Assembly: GCA_018830285.1 (NCBI GenBank)
Contig: JAHJSB010000049.1
Span: forward strand, 1-53,698
DNA from: Alphaproteobacteria bacterium
GTDB lineage: Bacteria > Pseudomonadota > Alphaproteobacteria > Caulobacterales > Hyphomonadaceae
Direction: 5' to 3'
Length of the DNA: 53,698 nucleotides
The position numbers were made by a program, and so were the translations under genes. This document shows, in pieces, positions 34,969 through 46,882 of the stretch. Each line of letters begins with the position of its first letter. Position 1 is the stretch's first letter. The notes beneath the pieces are model-generated. The model searched no databases. It saw only the letters and a program-made list of their open reading frames with translations, and was not told the origin of the DNA.

Positions 34969-36350
34969 GCCGATTCAAATCCAGCGCAGCCGCGGCCGCG
35001 CCGCGCGTGATGCCGTCGACAAGACCGGCTGACCTTTCGCCCGCGCCGGTACCCGCAAAAGGCAAAGGCGAATCCGCTGGTTTCGACCTGCTGGACGCCA
35101 AGCTGAGGGTGCATGCCAAGCTGATTGATGAACTCGACCTGTCGGCGCTCGAGAAGCTGGACGATGACACGATGCGCCAGCGCGTCCGCGGCATCATTTC
35201 CGAAATCATCCGCAAGGAAGAAATGGCCCTGTCTTCGGTCGAGGAAGTATCCTTTGCCGATGCGGTGATGGACGAGATGACTGGCCTCGGCCCGATTGAG
35301 CCGTTGCTGAAAGACGACTCCATCGCCGACATTCTCATCAACGGCTACAATCAAGTCTACATCGAACGAAACGGCGAGCTGCAGCTGGCACCGGTTCGTT
35401 TTGCCGATAACGATCACCTGTTGCGTATCGTGCAGCGGATCGTGTCGGCCGTGGGCCGGCGCGTGGATGAAAGCCAACCGCTGGTCGATGCGCGCCTTCT
35501 TGATGGCAGCCGCGTCAATGCGGCGATCGCACCGATCGCAATCGACGGGCCGCTTGTCTCGATCCGGAAATTCTCCAAGTCGCCGCTGACAATGGACAAG
35601 CTGGTCGGCTTCGGTGCGATTCCGGGACCGGTGGCGGAATTCATTCTCGGTGCTGTGAAGTGCAAGGCCTCCACGGTGATTTCGGGCGGTACCGGCTCGG
35701 GCAAGACGACTCTTCTGAATGCGCTGTCGTCGGCGATCAGTCCGAAGGAGCGCATGATCACGATCGAGGACGCAGCTGAACTCCAGTTGCAGCAGCCGCA
35801 CGTCGCGCGCATGGAAACCCGCCCGCCGAACATCGAAGGCAAGGGCGAGATCCGCCAGCGCGAACTTGTCAAGAACGCGCTGCGCATGCGTCCGGACCGC
35901 GTTATCCTCGGCGAGGTCCGTGGCGAGGAAGCCTTCGACATGCTCCAGGCCATGAATACCGGTCACGAAGGCTCAATGGCGACGATTCACGCCAACAATC
36001 CCCGTGATGCCATCACTCGCCTTGAGCAAATGGTGATGATGGGCGGCATGAAGATTTCGGAGGAGGCCATTCGCGGCCAGATCGCGTCGGCCGTGAATTT
36101 TATCGTCCAGGCTACGCGCCTGTCCGACGGCTCGCGCAAGGTCGTGTCGATTGCCGAGATCACCGGCATGGAAGGTTCGATCATCCAGATCCAGGAAATC
36201 TTCAAGTTTGAACGCTCCGGAACGTCTGAGGACGGCAAGGTGATCGGCAAATTCGTCGCGACCGGCCTGCGTCCGAAATTCCTCGATGAGATGGAGCGGC
36301 GCGGCGTTCACATGCCCGCAGGCATGTTCGATCCAGCGACCGTGTTCTAG
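34965..36350 (+). CDS. cpaF: Tad pilus secretion ATPase CpaF
   Basis: Hexameric motor ATPase of 461 residues that powers pilus extension. It has an N-terminal helical domain (about 40-110), GLGPIEPLLKDDSIADILINGYNQVYIERNG, Walker A SGGTGSGKTTLLNAL (about 240-254), the Asp box ITIEDAAELQL, Walker B VILGEVRGEEAFDMLQAM and the His box TGHEGSMATIHANNPRDAI. The C-terminal IVQATRLSDGSRKVVSIAEITGMEG is typical of TadA/CpaF. It overlaps cpaE by four bases and is followed by tadB 11 bases on. Confidence 0.96.
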   Translation: MSRFKSSAAAAAPRVMPSTRPADLSPAPVPAKGKGESAGFDLLDAKLRVHAKLIDELDLSALEKLDDDTMRQRVRGIISEIIRKEEMALSSVEEVSFADAVMDEMTGLGPIEPLLKDDSIADILINGYNQVYIERNGELQLAPVRFADNDHLLRIVQRIVSAVGRRVDESQPLVDARLLDGSRVNAAIAPIAIDGPLVSIRKFSKSPLTMDKLVGFGAIPGPVAEFILGAVKCKASTVISGGTGSGKTTLLNALSSAISPKERMITIEDAAELQLQQPHVARMETRPPNIEGKGEIRQRELVKNALRMRPDRVILGEVRGEEAFDMLQAMNTGHEGSMATIHANNPRDAITRLEQMVMMGGMKISEEAIRGQIASAVNFIVQATRLSDGSRKVVSIAEITGMEGSIIQIQEIFKFERSGTSEDGKVIGKFVATGLRPKFLDEMERRGVHMPAGMFDPATVF

Positions 36351-36361
36351 GCGCTCGTTAC

Positions 36362-37345
36362 GTGTTCGGCTTGCCAGACATAACCGGCTACAGCATGTTC
36401 CTGCTGATCTGCGCGATCATGGCGGCGGGAGCATTTTTCCTGTTGATCCAGGCCGTATTGGGTCTCGTCACCCAGGCGCAGACGCAACGGATCGTGAACC
36501 GGAGATTGCAGTTCAAGGATCGGTTCGCCAGCACCAGTGAGGCCATGGTCGAGCTGCGCAAGAGCCGGGGTCTGGATGCTGACGGCAATTTTGCGATGCC
36601 TCTGGAGCGGTTCAATCACCTGGTCGTCAGGTCGGGATTGCCTTACCAGCCCCTCAAATGGGTGGCGATGTCGGCAGGAGGGGGACTCGTTGCGGCGGGC
36701 GCCTACATGCATTTCGTCGGTGGCTGGATACCGGCGCTCGGCATCTGCCTGGTGGTCTTTCTCGTCGGACCGATTTTTGTGCTCAAGCATGTTGCCGGGA
36801 AACGCCGCAAGAAACTGGCAGCTCAGCTGCCCGATGCCCTGCAGATTGTCTGCCGCAGCCTTGAAGCGGGCCACCCTGTTGCGACAGCTGTGTCGCTGGT
36901 GGCGCGCGAGATGCCGGATCCGATCGGCACGGAGTTCGGCATGACGGCGGACGAGGTATCCTACGGCTTCTCGCTGACCAATGCGGTACAGCGCATGGCG
37001 GAAAGATCCGGCGACCCGGACGTCGAACTGTTCGGGGCAACCGTGCGGCTACAGGAAAAGACGGGCGGCAACCTCTGTGATCTGTTGAAGGCGAACACGA
37101 CAACGATCCGTGAACGCCAGACGATGCGCCTCAAGGTGCGCGCCGCTTCGTCGGAAGGCCGGATGTCGGCGCTGATCCTGACGTCGGCACCGTTCATGGT
37201 GATGTTGGCAATCCACCTGACCCAGCCGAGCTTCTACGGCAACGTGATCCATGACCCACTCATCCGCTATGGATTTGCAGGACTATTCGTATGGATGTTC
37301 ATCGGCAACCTGGTCATGCGCAAAATGATCAATTTTAAGATGTAG
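36362..37345 (+). CDS. tadB: Tad pilus platform protein TadB
   Basis: Type II secretion F-domain inner-membrane protein of 327 residues. It has an N-terminal helix (about 11-33), two more around 100-140, the cytoplasmic T2SSF domain with QLPDALQIVCRSLEAGHPVATAVSLVAREMPDPIGTEFG, VELFGATVRLQEKTGGNLCDLLKANTTTIRER and a C-terminal pair of helices (ILTSAPFMVMLAIHLT, GLFVWMFIGNLVMRK). The start codon is GTG with no strong ribosome-binding site, which suggests coupling to cpaF. With TadC it should form the platform that CpaF acts on. Confidence 0.93.
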   Translation: MFGLPDITGYSMFLLICAIMAAGAFFLLIQAVLGLVTQAQTQRIVNRRLQFKDRFASTSEAMVELRKSRGLDADGNFAMPLERFNHLVVRSGLPYQPLKWVAMSAGGGLVAAGAYMHFVGGWIPALGICLVVFLVGPIFVLKHVAGKRRKKLAAQLPDALQIVCRSLEAGHPVATAVSLVAREMPDPIGTEFGMTADEVSYGFSLTNAVQRMAERSGDPDVELFGATVRLQEKTGGNLCDLLKANTTTIRERQTMRLKVRAASSEGRMSALILTSAPFMVMLAIHLTQPSFYGNVIHDPLIRYGFAGLFVWMFIGNLVMRKMINFKM

Positions 37346-37354
37346 GGCTGGACA

Positions 37355-38296
37355 GTGAACGTCGATACTTCATCTTTCCCCGGAATGTGGGCGCCCGTGC
37401 TGATGCTGGGCGCAGCGCTGGCGCTGCTGCTTCCGAGCATCCTGTCTTTCCTCAGGAGCCGCCGCGACATCGAAAGTGTCGAGCGCCGTTTGGCGCGTCG
37501 TGGACCTGTTCCCAGTGAGACGGAGCAACGCCGCAACCCCAGTCGTATCGGCAAGGCGGTCACCGGGCTGGCCGACCAGATGGCACCAGGCGATGACGAG
37601 CAAGGTGTCAGTGCGGCCAAGGCGCGGCTGGCCGGTGCCGGCTTTGTCGGACCATCGGCCGTGGGCCGGTATTATTTCGTACGCCTTCTTTGCATCGTCC
37701 TGCCGCAGCTCGGCTTGCTGGCGGCGTTGCCCTATCTTTCGAGCCTGCCGGGCACGACACCGCTGATGGTTTCTGTCATGCTTGTCATGATCGGGCTCAT
37801 CGCGCCGGGCATGTACCTCGACAAACGGACCAAGTCGCGCCGGCAGGAATGTTCCGGTGGCTTTCCCGACATGATGGACCTGCTGGTCGCATGCGTTGAG
37901 GCGGGGCTCAGCCTCGACGCGTCGGTCCAGCGTGTTGGCGAGGAACTCCAGCTGCGGCACCCGATCATTGCCGGATACATGCGGACATTGTCGCTGGAAC
38001 TCCGGGCCGGGCGGGCGCGCAAGTCAGCGTGGCGCGGCTTTGCCGACCGGATGGGCATCGAAGAGGCCGGATCGCTGGCGACGATGTTGCGTCAGGCGGA
38101 GGAAATGGGGACCAGTCTTGGCCAGACCCTTCGCATATTTTCGGCGGACATGCGGCAGCGACGCATCCTCTATGCCGAGGAAAAAGCCATGGCTTTGCCG
38201 GCGAAATTGACGCTGCCGCTGGTTTTCTTTGTTTTCCCCGTGCTTTTGGGCGTTCTGACGCTGCCAGCTGTCGTGATGTTCCAGGAAATACTGTAA
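37355..38296 (+). CDS. tadC: Tad pilus platform protein TadC
   Basis: Second T2SSF-domain membrane protein, 313 residues. It has a helix near the N-terminus (about 8-28), two around 105-150, then GFPDMMDLLVACVEAGLSLDASVQRVGEEL, AWRGFADRMGIEEAGSLATMLRQAEEMGTSLGQTLRIFSADMRQRRI and a final helix (LPLVFFVFPVLLGVLTLPAVVMFQ). The start codon is GTG, with TAGGG upstream. It is the last pilus gene; accA follows 48 bases later. No tadD, pilin or prepilin peptidase gene follows. Confidence 0.93.
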   Translation: MNVDTSSFPGMWAPVLMLGAALALLLPSILSFLRSRRDIESVERRLARRGPVPSETEQRRNPSRIGKAVTGLADQMAPGDDEQGVSAAKARLAGAGFVGPSAVGRYYFVRLLCIVLPQLGLLAALPYLSSLPGTTPLMVSVMLVMIGLIAPGMYLDKRTKSRRQECSGGFPDMMDLLVACVEAGLSLDASVQRVGEELQLRHPIIAGYMRTLSLELRAGRARKSAWRGFADRMGIEEAGSLATMLRQAEEMGTSLGQTLRIFSADMRQRRILYAEEKAMALPAKLTLPLVFFVFPVLLGVLTLPAVVMFQEIL

Positions 38297-38344
38297 TGAA
38301 ATCGGCGCTAGGCGAGTCAGGCATGGATTGCTAGACATTGCATC

Positions 38345-39304
38345 ATGAGCACGACGTATCTCGATTTTGAAAAGCCCATCGCCGAACTCGACGCCAAGAT
38401 TGCCGAGCTCGAAGCCCTCTCCGGCCAGAAAGGCGGGCCGTCCATCAAGGACGAGCTGAACAAGCTGAAGGCCAAGTCGACCAAGCAGCTGAAAGACATC
38501 TATTCGGACCTTTCGGCCTGGCGCAAAACCCAGGTTGCCCGCCATCCCGACCGGCCACACCTGTCTGATTATATTGAAACAATTTTCGAGGATTTCGAGG
38601 AACTGGCCGGCGACCGGTTGTTTGGAAACGACGAGGCGATCATCGGCGGCCTGGCCCGGTTCAAGGGCCGTTCGGTTGTCCTCATGGGCCATGAGAAAGG
38701 CCGCACGACAGAGAAGCGCCTGAAGCACAATTTCGGCATGGCGCACCCGGAAGGGTACCGCAAGGCGGTCCGCCTGATGGACATGGCCGAGAAGTTCAAC
38801 CTGCCGGTCCTCAGTTTCCCCGACACGGCAGGCGCCTATCCCGGCAAGGGCGGCGAGGAGCGCGGCCAGGCCGAAGCAATTGCCCGCGGCACCCAGCGTG
38901 GCCTTTCACTTGGTGTGCCCTTCGTAACGCTGATTATCGGCGAAGGCATGTCTGGCGGCGCCATAGGCATCGCGGCGGCCAATACGGTTCTGATGATGGA
39001 GCATGCGATCTACTCGGTGATTTCGCCGGAGGGCTGCGCCTCGATCCTGTACCGGGACCCGGCAAAGGCCAGGGATGCAGCGGACGCGATGAAGATCACG
39101 GGGCCGGACCTGTTGAAAACAAAGGTGATTGACGGCATCGTGAAGGAGCCTGTCGGGGGCGCGCACCGCGACCCGCAACGGGCGATGGCCGCTGCCGCCA
39201 AGGCACTGGACACGGCGTTGAAGGACCTCGAGGGCAAGTCGCCGCAGGAATTGCGACGTCAGCGCCGGGACCGTTTCTATGCCATTGGTCGCGAGATCGC
39301 TTAG
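38345..39304 (+). CDS. accA: Acetyl-CoA carboxylase carboxyltransferase alpha subunit
   Basis: Alpha half of the carboxyltransferase that makes malonyl-CoA for fatty-acid synthesis. The 319-residue chain begins with the typical helical MSTTYLDFEKPIAELDAKIAELEAL, then RPHLSDYIETIFEDFEELAGDRLFGND, IGGLARFKGRSVVLMGHEKGR, FPDTAGAYPGKGGEERGQAEAIAR, IGEGMSGGAIGIAAANTVLMMEHAIYSVISPEGCASILYRD. The beta subunit accD is not in the window, which is usual in alphaproteobacteria. Confidence 0.96.
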   Translation: MSTTYLDFEKPIAELDAKIAELEALSGQKGGPSIKDELNKLKAKSTKQLKDIYSDLSAWRKTQVARHPDRPHLSDYIETIFEDFEELAGDRLFGNDEAIIGGLARFKGRSVVLMGHEKGRTTEKRLKHNFGMAHPEGYRKAVRLMDMAEKFNLPVLSFPDTAGAYPGKGGEERGQAEAIARGTQRGLSLGVPFVTLIIGEGMSGGAIGIAAANTVLMMEHAIYSVISPEGCASILYRDPAKARDAADAMKITGPDLLKTKVIDGIVKEPVGGAHRDPQRAMAAAAKALDTALKDLEGKSPQELRRQRRDRFYAIGREIA

Positions 39305-39367
39305 GCGCTGCTTGTAATCATTCGCCCGAACAGTCAGGCTGCGCGCCAGATCGTTGGAGGGCTATCC

Positions 39368-41107
39368 ATGCGGAGTATCATTATTGGCGCGGCGCTGCTG
39401 CTGATCGTGTCCTGTTCCAGGGGCGGCGCAGATGATGCGACGTCCGCTGGCGACGGCGCGGTAATCTTCCCCGCCGCAAGTGTTGTCACGATGGCTGCGG
39501 CGGATGCGGTCGCTTCGGCTGTAGCGGTGAAGGACGGACGTATCCTGGCAACCGGCACGGAAGCGGAACTGACGCACGCCCTGCCAAAAGCCAGTGTCGA
39601 CCGCACATTTGAAGGCATGGTGATTGTGCCGGGCCTGATCGATCCGCACGTCCATGTCATGCTGGGCGCCCTGCAATACAACCTGCCCCTGACGCCGCCC
39701 TGGCCGATGGCAACGCCGCACGGGATGCGGGCGGGGATCGGCACGCGCGAGGGCTTCCTGGCGGAAGTCGCTGCCATTGAGGCGTCGACCGCGCCGGGCG
39801 ATCCGATTGTGATTTATGGTTACCACAACCTTGTCCACGGCGACCTGACGCGCACTGATCTCGATGCGATCACCACCACGCGCCCGCTGGTGATCTGGCA
39901 CTATTCCAGCCACGACTTTTACCTCAACAGCGCCGCCATTAAGCGGGCGGGCTTCACGCCGGCGCTGGCGGAAAAGTTCCATGGCGTCGACCTTGATGAG
40001 AATGGCGAACTGACGGGGCGGATATATGAGGATGCCGCAATTGCCGTTTTGGGGGCCTTCGCTGACGTGATGCTGGCGCCGGAGAATGTCAGCGCCGGTT
40101 TCCAGGGCTTCTCCCGCATGCTGCGCGAGGCCGGTGTCACGACAACGGTCGAGATGGGCTACGGGCTGTTCGGTTGGGAGATGGAAGACGCGAACATCCG
40201 GAGCAATTGGGGCGATGCCCAGTCCGCCGGATACAATCTCTACCTCGTGCCCGAATACCGGGCGCTGCAGCGTTCGTTCGGTGAGGGCAGGGTTCAGGCT
40301 GTCCGCGACATGGCCAGCGGCGTGCGCCCGGCCGCCGCACCCGTTCTGCCGCGCGTGAAATTCTTCACCGATGGCGCTTTCTACAGCCAGACGATGCGGC
40401 TTTCGCCGCCAGGATACCTGTCGGGACAGTCGAAGGGCAGTGAAGGCCTGTGGGTGATGAGGCCGGACGAGATCGCACCGACGATCCAGCCTTATTGGGA
40501 CGCAGGTCTTGGCGTGAACATCCATTCCAATGGCGACGCCGCGCAGGGGGCGACGCTTATGGCGCTGAAAGCCTTGCGGAATGGCGGCGGCGACAATTCC
40601 TTCACGATCGAGCATGGCGGCCTGTTTTCGCCGCACCAGGTGGACGAAGCCGGTCGGCTGAAGGCCAACGTGTCCGCGGCCAGTCACTATGTCTACTATA
40701 TGGCGGACACTTATGCCGACCCGCTGGGCCAGCCACGGGCCCGCTGGATTTCGCCGCTGGGCGCGCTGACCAAAGCCGGTGTTCCTGTAACTGTGCATTC
40801 TGATGCGCCGCTGGCGCCGCCGGAGCCTTTGCGGGCGGCGAGCGTGCATATCACGCGGGCGACGCGGGAGGGCGGCGTCTATGAGACAACCATGGTGCTT
40901 ACACCTTATGAAGCGCTGGAATCTGTAACGCTTGATGCAGCGCGGGCCGTCGGTCTGGAGGCCGAAATCGGCTCCATCGAGGTCGGAAAGCGGGCTGATT
41001 TCACTATTCTCGGCGCCAATCCGCTGAACGTGGCGGGGGAGAACTGGACAGGTATTCCGATCTGGGGCGTCGTGCTGGCGGGTGAAAAGCGGCCGCTGGA
41101 AGACTAA
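39368..41107 (+). CDS. Amidohydrolase (YtcJ-like) lipoprotein
   Basis: A 579-residue metal-dependent hydrolase with a lipoprotein signal (MRSIIIGAALLLIVSCS, Cys16). The amidohydrolase-3/YtcJ layout is clear: an N-terminal small domain with SVVTMAAADAVASAVAVKDGRILATG, the first metal site VIVPGLIDPHVHVMLG, a long insertion, FFTDGAFYSQT, VNIHSNGDAAQ and FTIEHGGLF with their His residues, VTVHSDAPLAPPEP, and GSIEVGKRADFTILGANPL. GGAGGG precedes the ATG. The substrate is unknown; members hydrolyse formamides, N-acyl amino acids or similar compounds. thiL starts two bases after its stop. Confidence 0.9.
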   Translation: MRSIIIGAALLLIVSCSRGGADDATSAGDGAVIFPAASVVTMAAADAVASAVAVKDGRILATGTEAELTHALPKASVDRTFEGMVIVPGLIDPHVHVMLGALQYNLPLTPPWPMATPHGMRAGIGTREGFLAEVAAIEASTAPGDPIVIYGYHNLVHGDLTRTDLDAITTTRPLVIWHYSSHDFYLNSAAIKRAGFTPALAEKFHGVDLDENGELTGRIYEDAAIAVLGAFADVMLAPENVSAGFQGFSRMLREAGVTTTVEMGYGLFGWEMEDANIRSNWGDAQSAGYNLYLVPEYRALQRSFGEGRVQAVRDMASGVRPAAAPVLPRVKFFTDGAFYSQTMRLSPPGYLSGQSKGSEGLWVMRPDEIAPTIQPYWDAGLGVNIHSNGDAAQGATLMALKALRNGGGDNSFTIEHGGLFSPHQVDEAGRLKANVSAASHYVYYMADTYADPLGQPRARWISPLGALTKAGVPVTVHSDAPLAPPEPLRAASVHITRATREGGVYETTMVLTPYEALESVTLDAARAVGLEAEIGSIEVGKRADFTILGANPLNVAGENWTGIPIWGVVLAGEKRPLED

Positions 41108-41109
41108 GC

Positions 41110-42063
41110 ATGGCGGAAAAGGACTGGATCGCGCGTTACTTTGCGCCGCTGGCACAGGGGCAGGGCGCAGCGGGCCTGAAGGATGACGTGGCCCAGCTCG
41201 GGACTTCGGGTCCTGTAGCCATTACAACAGATGCCATGGTGGAAGGGGTGCATTTCCTGGCCTCGGATCCTGTCGATACCGTGGCGCGCAAGCTGGTGCG
41301 GGCGAACGTGTCGGACCTGTTGGCGAGCGGGGCGGAGCCAGCAGAAGCCTTGCTCACGCTCGGCTGGCCGAAGGCGCGCGGTGAAGCTGAAATCGCAGCA
41401 TTTGCAGCAGCATTGGGCGACGAGTTGGCAGCCTGGGGCGCGCAGCTGATCGGCGGAGATACCGTCACCAATCCGCAGGGCCTGTTCCTGTCTCTCACCC
41501 TGACCGGGCGATGCCTTTCCGACGCTCCGGTGCGCCGGACAACCGCCAAAACGGGCGATTTCGTGTGGTTGACGGGGTGTGTCGGGGGGGCGGCGAGGGG
41601 GTGGCGCGTCCTTTCCGAGGGGGCGGCACGTCCGGACAAAGGGGGCGTTTCGGGGCCGTGGGTCGATGCCTACAGGATTCCGGCCCTGCCGCCGCTTGCC
41701 ACCGCAGGCCTCGTCGCGCGCCACGCAAGCGCGGCGATGGATGTGTCTGACGGCCTGCTGATCGATGCGCGCTCGCTGGCAGAGGCCTCCGGGGTGGGCC
41801 TCGATATTGACCTTGGCGCGGTGCCGTTTGCAGGCGGGGCGGCGGACGAAGCCGAGATGCTGAAGCTCGCGACCTGGGGGGATGATTACCAGGTCCTGTT
41901 CACAGCCCCGGAAAGCCGGTCAGAGAAGATCGCGCATGAGGCGAGTAGACAGGGCATACAACTCGCCCGAATCGGGAAAATTATAGCCGGATCGGGCTTG
42001 TCGCTGGGTTTGAAGGGCAAAAAAATTAACCTCCCCGAAACCCTGGGGTTCGAGCATGGATGA
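41110..42063 (+). CDS. thiL: Thiamine-monophosphate kinase
   Basis: Phosphorylates thiamine monophosphate to the active cofactor thiamine diphosphate. The 317-residue protein has KDDVAQLG, ITTDAMVEGVHFL, ARKLVRANVSDLLASGAEPAEALLTLGWP, QLIGGDTV, AAMDVSDGLLIDARSLAEASGVGLDID and a C-terminal TWGDDYQVLFTAPE. The middle segment TGCVGGAARGWRVL is encoded by DNA with unusually long G-runs (41574-41655). It directly follows the amidohydrolase gene, probably in the same transcript. Confidence 0.94.
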   Translation: MAEKDWIARYFAPLAQGQGAAGLKDDVAQLGTSGPVAITTDAMVEGVHFLASDPVDTVARKLVRANVSDLLASGAEPAEALLTLGWPKARGEAEIAAFAAALGDELAAWGAQLIGGDTVTNPQGLFLSLTLTGRCLSDAPVRRTTAKTGDFVWLTGCVGGAARGWRVLSEGAARPDKGGVSGPWVDAYRIPALPPLATAGLVARHASAAMDVSDGLLIDARSLAEASGVGLDIDLGAVPFAGGAADEAEMLKLATWGDDYQVLFTAPESRSEKIAHEASRQGIQLARIGKIIAGSGLSLGLKGKKINLPETLGFEHG

Positions 42064-42210
42064 GTCGGGTCACCTGTGACTCGCCCGTAAAGCGAGGCGG
42101 GTTGCCTCATCAAGGAGCGACTGGCAGGCAAAGGCTCATAATAACTAAGTTTTGGAGACCCGGGGCCAACCCGGGCCCATTCAAAGGCTCAGGGAAGGAA
42201 GGAAATCCCC

Positions 42211-44361
42211 ATGTGGTTTTATCTCGCACTCGCCGCAGGCGTTGTGTCGGTTCTATACGGATACCTACAGATCAACTCGATCATGAAGGCACCGTCGGGC
42301 GACCAGCGTATGCGTGAAATCGCGCAGGCTATTCAGGAGGGCGCAAACGCCTACCTGAAGCGCCAGTATCGCACCATCGGCATGGTCGGCGTTGTTGTCG
42401 CCGTGATCCTGCTCGTCCTGCTCGGATGGAAGTCTGCACTCGGTTTCGTGCTGGGCGCAGTCCTGTCAGGCGCAGCTGGCTTTATCGGCATGCTTGTGTC
42501 GGTGCGGGCCAATGTGCGCACGACCGAAGCCTCCAAGAGCGGCCTCAGCGCCGGTCTCGCGCTGGCGTTCAAGTCGGGTGCTATCACCGGCATGCTGGTC
42601 GTCGGTCTCGCCCTGATCGGTATCGTTCTCTATTACGGTCTCCTGACAGGCCCGCTCGATCTGGACCTGTCGGTTCGCGACGAGAAACGGCAAGTCATCG
42701 ACGCCCTCGTTTCGCTCGGCTTCGGCGCTTCGCTGATCTCGATCTTCGCCCGTCTCGGCGGCGGTATCTTCACCAAGGGTGCGGATGTCGGCGGCGACAT
42801 GGTGGGCAAGGTGGAAGCTGGCATTCCCGAGGATGACCCGCGCAACCCCGCAACCATCGCAGACAATGTCGGCGACAATGTCGGCGACTGTGCCGGCATG
42901 GCGGCTGACCTGTTTGAAACCTATGCCGTGACACTGGTCGCGACCATGGTTCTGGGCGGTATCTACTTCACCGGATCGGCTGATATCTCGGCCGTGATGA
43001 TGCTGCCGCTGGCGATTGCCGCCGTCTGTATCATCACCTCCATCATCGGCACGTTCTTCGTGCGCCTCGGCAAGGGCTCCACGGATGTGATGTGGGCGCT
43101 TTACAAAGGCCTGATCGTGACCGGCGTGCTGTCGGTGGGTGGCCTTGCCATCGCCATACACAGCGTGTTGCCGAACGGCTTCGGTGTGCTGAATGAAGCG
43201 GCTGCGCGCCTCGGCATGACAGGTGAGATTACAGGCCTCGACCTGTTCCTCTGCGGTGTGACCGGCCTCGTTGTCACCGGCCTGATTGTTTACATCACGG
43301 CCTATTATACCGAGACCAAGTTCCGTCCCGTCCGCTCGATCGCCCTGGCGTCCGAGTCAGGTCACGGCACGAACGTGATCCAGGGCCTGGCTGTCTCGCT
43401 CGAGTCGACGGCGCTGCCATCGATCTCGATCATGGCGGGCATCCTGCTGACGTATAACCTGGCAGGCCTCTACGGTATCGCCATTGCCACGACGACCATG
43501 CTGGCGCTGGCTGGCATCATCGTTGCCCTCGACGCCTTCGGCCCGGTGACGGACAATGCCGGCGGTATCGCGGAAATGGCCGAATTGCCGTCTGACGTCC
43601 GCAAGACAACGGATGCGCTGGACGCTGTTGGCAACACGACGAAAGCCGTGACCAAGGGCTATGCCATCGGTTCGGCGGGCCTCGGCGCGCTGGTCCTGTT
43701 CGCGGCCTATTCGGAGGACGTGAAATACTTCATTGCGCAGGCCGATCCGGGAACGTTCTTCCACAATGTCGTGGTCGATTTCTCGATCTCCAGCCCCTAC
43801 GTTGTTGTCGGCCTGCTGTTCGGTGGCCTCCTGCCGTTCCTGTTCGGCGGCATGTCGATGATGGCGGTCGGACGCGCAGCCCAGTCCGTGGTCGAGGAAG
43901 TGCGCAGGCAGTTCCGCGAAATGCCGGGCATCATGAAAGGCGAAGTGAAGCCTGACTATGGCCGCGCCGTGGATATCCTGACGCAGGCGGCGATCAAGGA
44001 AATGGTTGTCCCGTCGCTGTTGCCAGTGCTGTCACCGATCGTCCTGTTCGGCGTGATCTTCCTGATTGCCGGTGCCGGCGCGGCCCTGTCGGCTGTCGGT
44101 GCGATGCTGCTGGGTGTGATCGTGACCGGCCTGTACGTGGCTATCTCGATGACCTCGGGCGGCGGCGCCTGGGACAATGCCAAGAAGTATATCGAAGACG
44201 GTCATCATGGCGGCAAGGGTTCTGAAGCCCACAAGGCTGCGATCACCGGCGATACGGTTGGCGATCCCTACAAGGACACATCCGGTCCGGCCGTGAACCC
44301 GATGATCAAGATCACGAACATCGTCGCCCTTCTGATGCTCGCGGTACTTGCCGGGCACTAG
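42211..44361 (+). CDS. hppA: Potassium-insensitive proton-pumping pyrophosphatase
   Basis: Integral membrane pyrophosphatase of 716 residues that couples pyrophosphate hydrolysis to proton export, with about 16 helices. The substrate site includes [66 protein letters not shown] and [24 protein letters not shown]. The Lys in GNTTKA is the residue that distinguishes K+-insensitive from K+-dependent (GNTTAA) enzymes. The C-terminal [13 protein letters not shown] and [22 protein letters not shown] are conserved. AGGAAGGA precedes the ATG. The upstream gap holds a CCCGGG hairpin at 42159-42175. A bidirectional terminator follows. Confidence 0.96.
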   Translation: MWFYLALAAGVVSVLYGYLQINSIMKAPSGDQRMREIAQAIQEGANAYLKRQYRTIGMVGVVVAVILLVLLGWKSALGFVLGAVLSGAAGFIGMLVSVRANVRTTEASKSGLSAGLALAFKSGAITGMLVVGLALIGIVLYYGLLTGPLDLDLSVRDEKRQVIDALVSLGFGASLISIFARLGGGIFTKGADVGGDMVGKVEAGIPEDDPRNPATIADNVGDNVGDCAGMAADLFETYAVTLVATMVLGGIYFTGSADISAVMMLPLAIAAVCIITSIIGTFFVRLGKGSTDVMWALYKGLIVTGVLSVGGLAIAIHSVLPNGFGVLNEAAARLGMTGEITGLDLFLCGVTGLVVTGLIVYITAYYTETKFRPVRSIALASESGHGTNVIQGLAVSLESTALPSISIMAGILLTYNLAGLYGIAIATTTMLALAGIIVALDAFGPVTDNAGGIAEMAELPSDVRKTTDALDAVGNTTKAVTKGYAIGSAGLGALVLFAAYSEDVKYFIAQADPGTFFHNVVVDFSISSPYVVVGLLFGGLLPFLFGGMSMMAVGRAAQSVVEEVRRQFREMPGIMKGEVKPDYGRAVDILTQAAIKEMVVPSLLPVLSPIVLFGVIFLIAGAGAALSAVGAMLLGVIVTGLYVAISMTSGGGAWDNAKKYIEDGHHGGKGSEAHKAAITGDTVGDPYKDTSGPAVNPMIKITNIVALLMLAVLAGH

Positions 44362-44382
44362 GCGGACAGGTTTCGACAATAA

Positions 44383-44416
44383 AAAAGGCCCCGGTGCGAG
44401 CGCGCCGGGGCCTTTT
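44383..44416. terminator. Strong bidirectional terminator between hppA and katG
   Basis: AAAAGGCCCCGG and CCGGGGCCTTTT form a near-perfect stem extended by GTGCG/CGCGC toward the loop. A-runs lie on one side and T-runs on the other, so it works for both converging genes. Confidence 0.93.
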
Positions 44417-44439
44417 CCTTTTTTGGGCTTTGATGCCGG

Positions 44440-46725
<2,286 letters not shown>

Positions 46726-46827
46726 CTATGCGGCGAGGTTGACGCACCACAATCCCGGGCAATGCCGGACTGTCCTGAACACAAGGCAGGGACGAAATCC
46801 TCGGCCAAGTTGGCCCCAGACCCAACG

Positions 46828-46858
46828 AAAAAGCCCCGGAACCGGGGTTCCAGGGCTT
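46828..46858 (-). terminator. Rho-independent terminator after bamE
   Basis: On the minus strand AAGCCCTGGAAC pairs with GTTCCGGGGCTT (one G-U pair) and a run of T follows. It lies 25 bases after the bamE stop. Confidence 0.82.
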
Positions 46859-46882
46859 GTCTGTTTCTGGAGGCGGCCTGCG

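Noticed and set aside
39362-41155. 597-codon open frame antisense to the second amidohydrolase
   Set aside because: The plus strand shows a signal peptide and all amidohydrolase metal-site motifs; the antisense translation has no recognisable domain.
42159-42175. CCCGGG hairpin upstream of hppA as a riboswitch or attenuator
   Set aside because: The stem is only six bases with no T-run, and no conserved aptamer sequence surrounds it.
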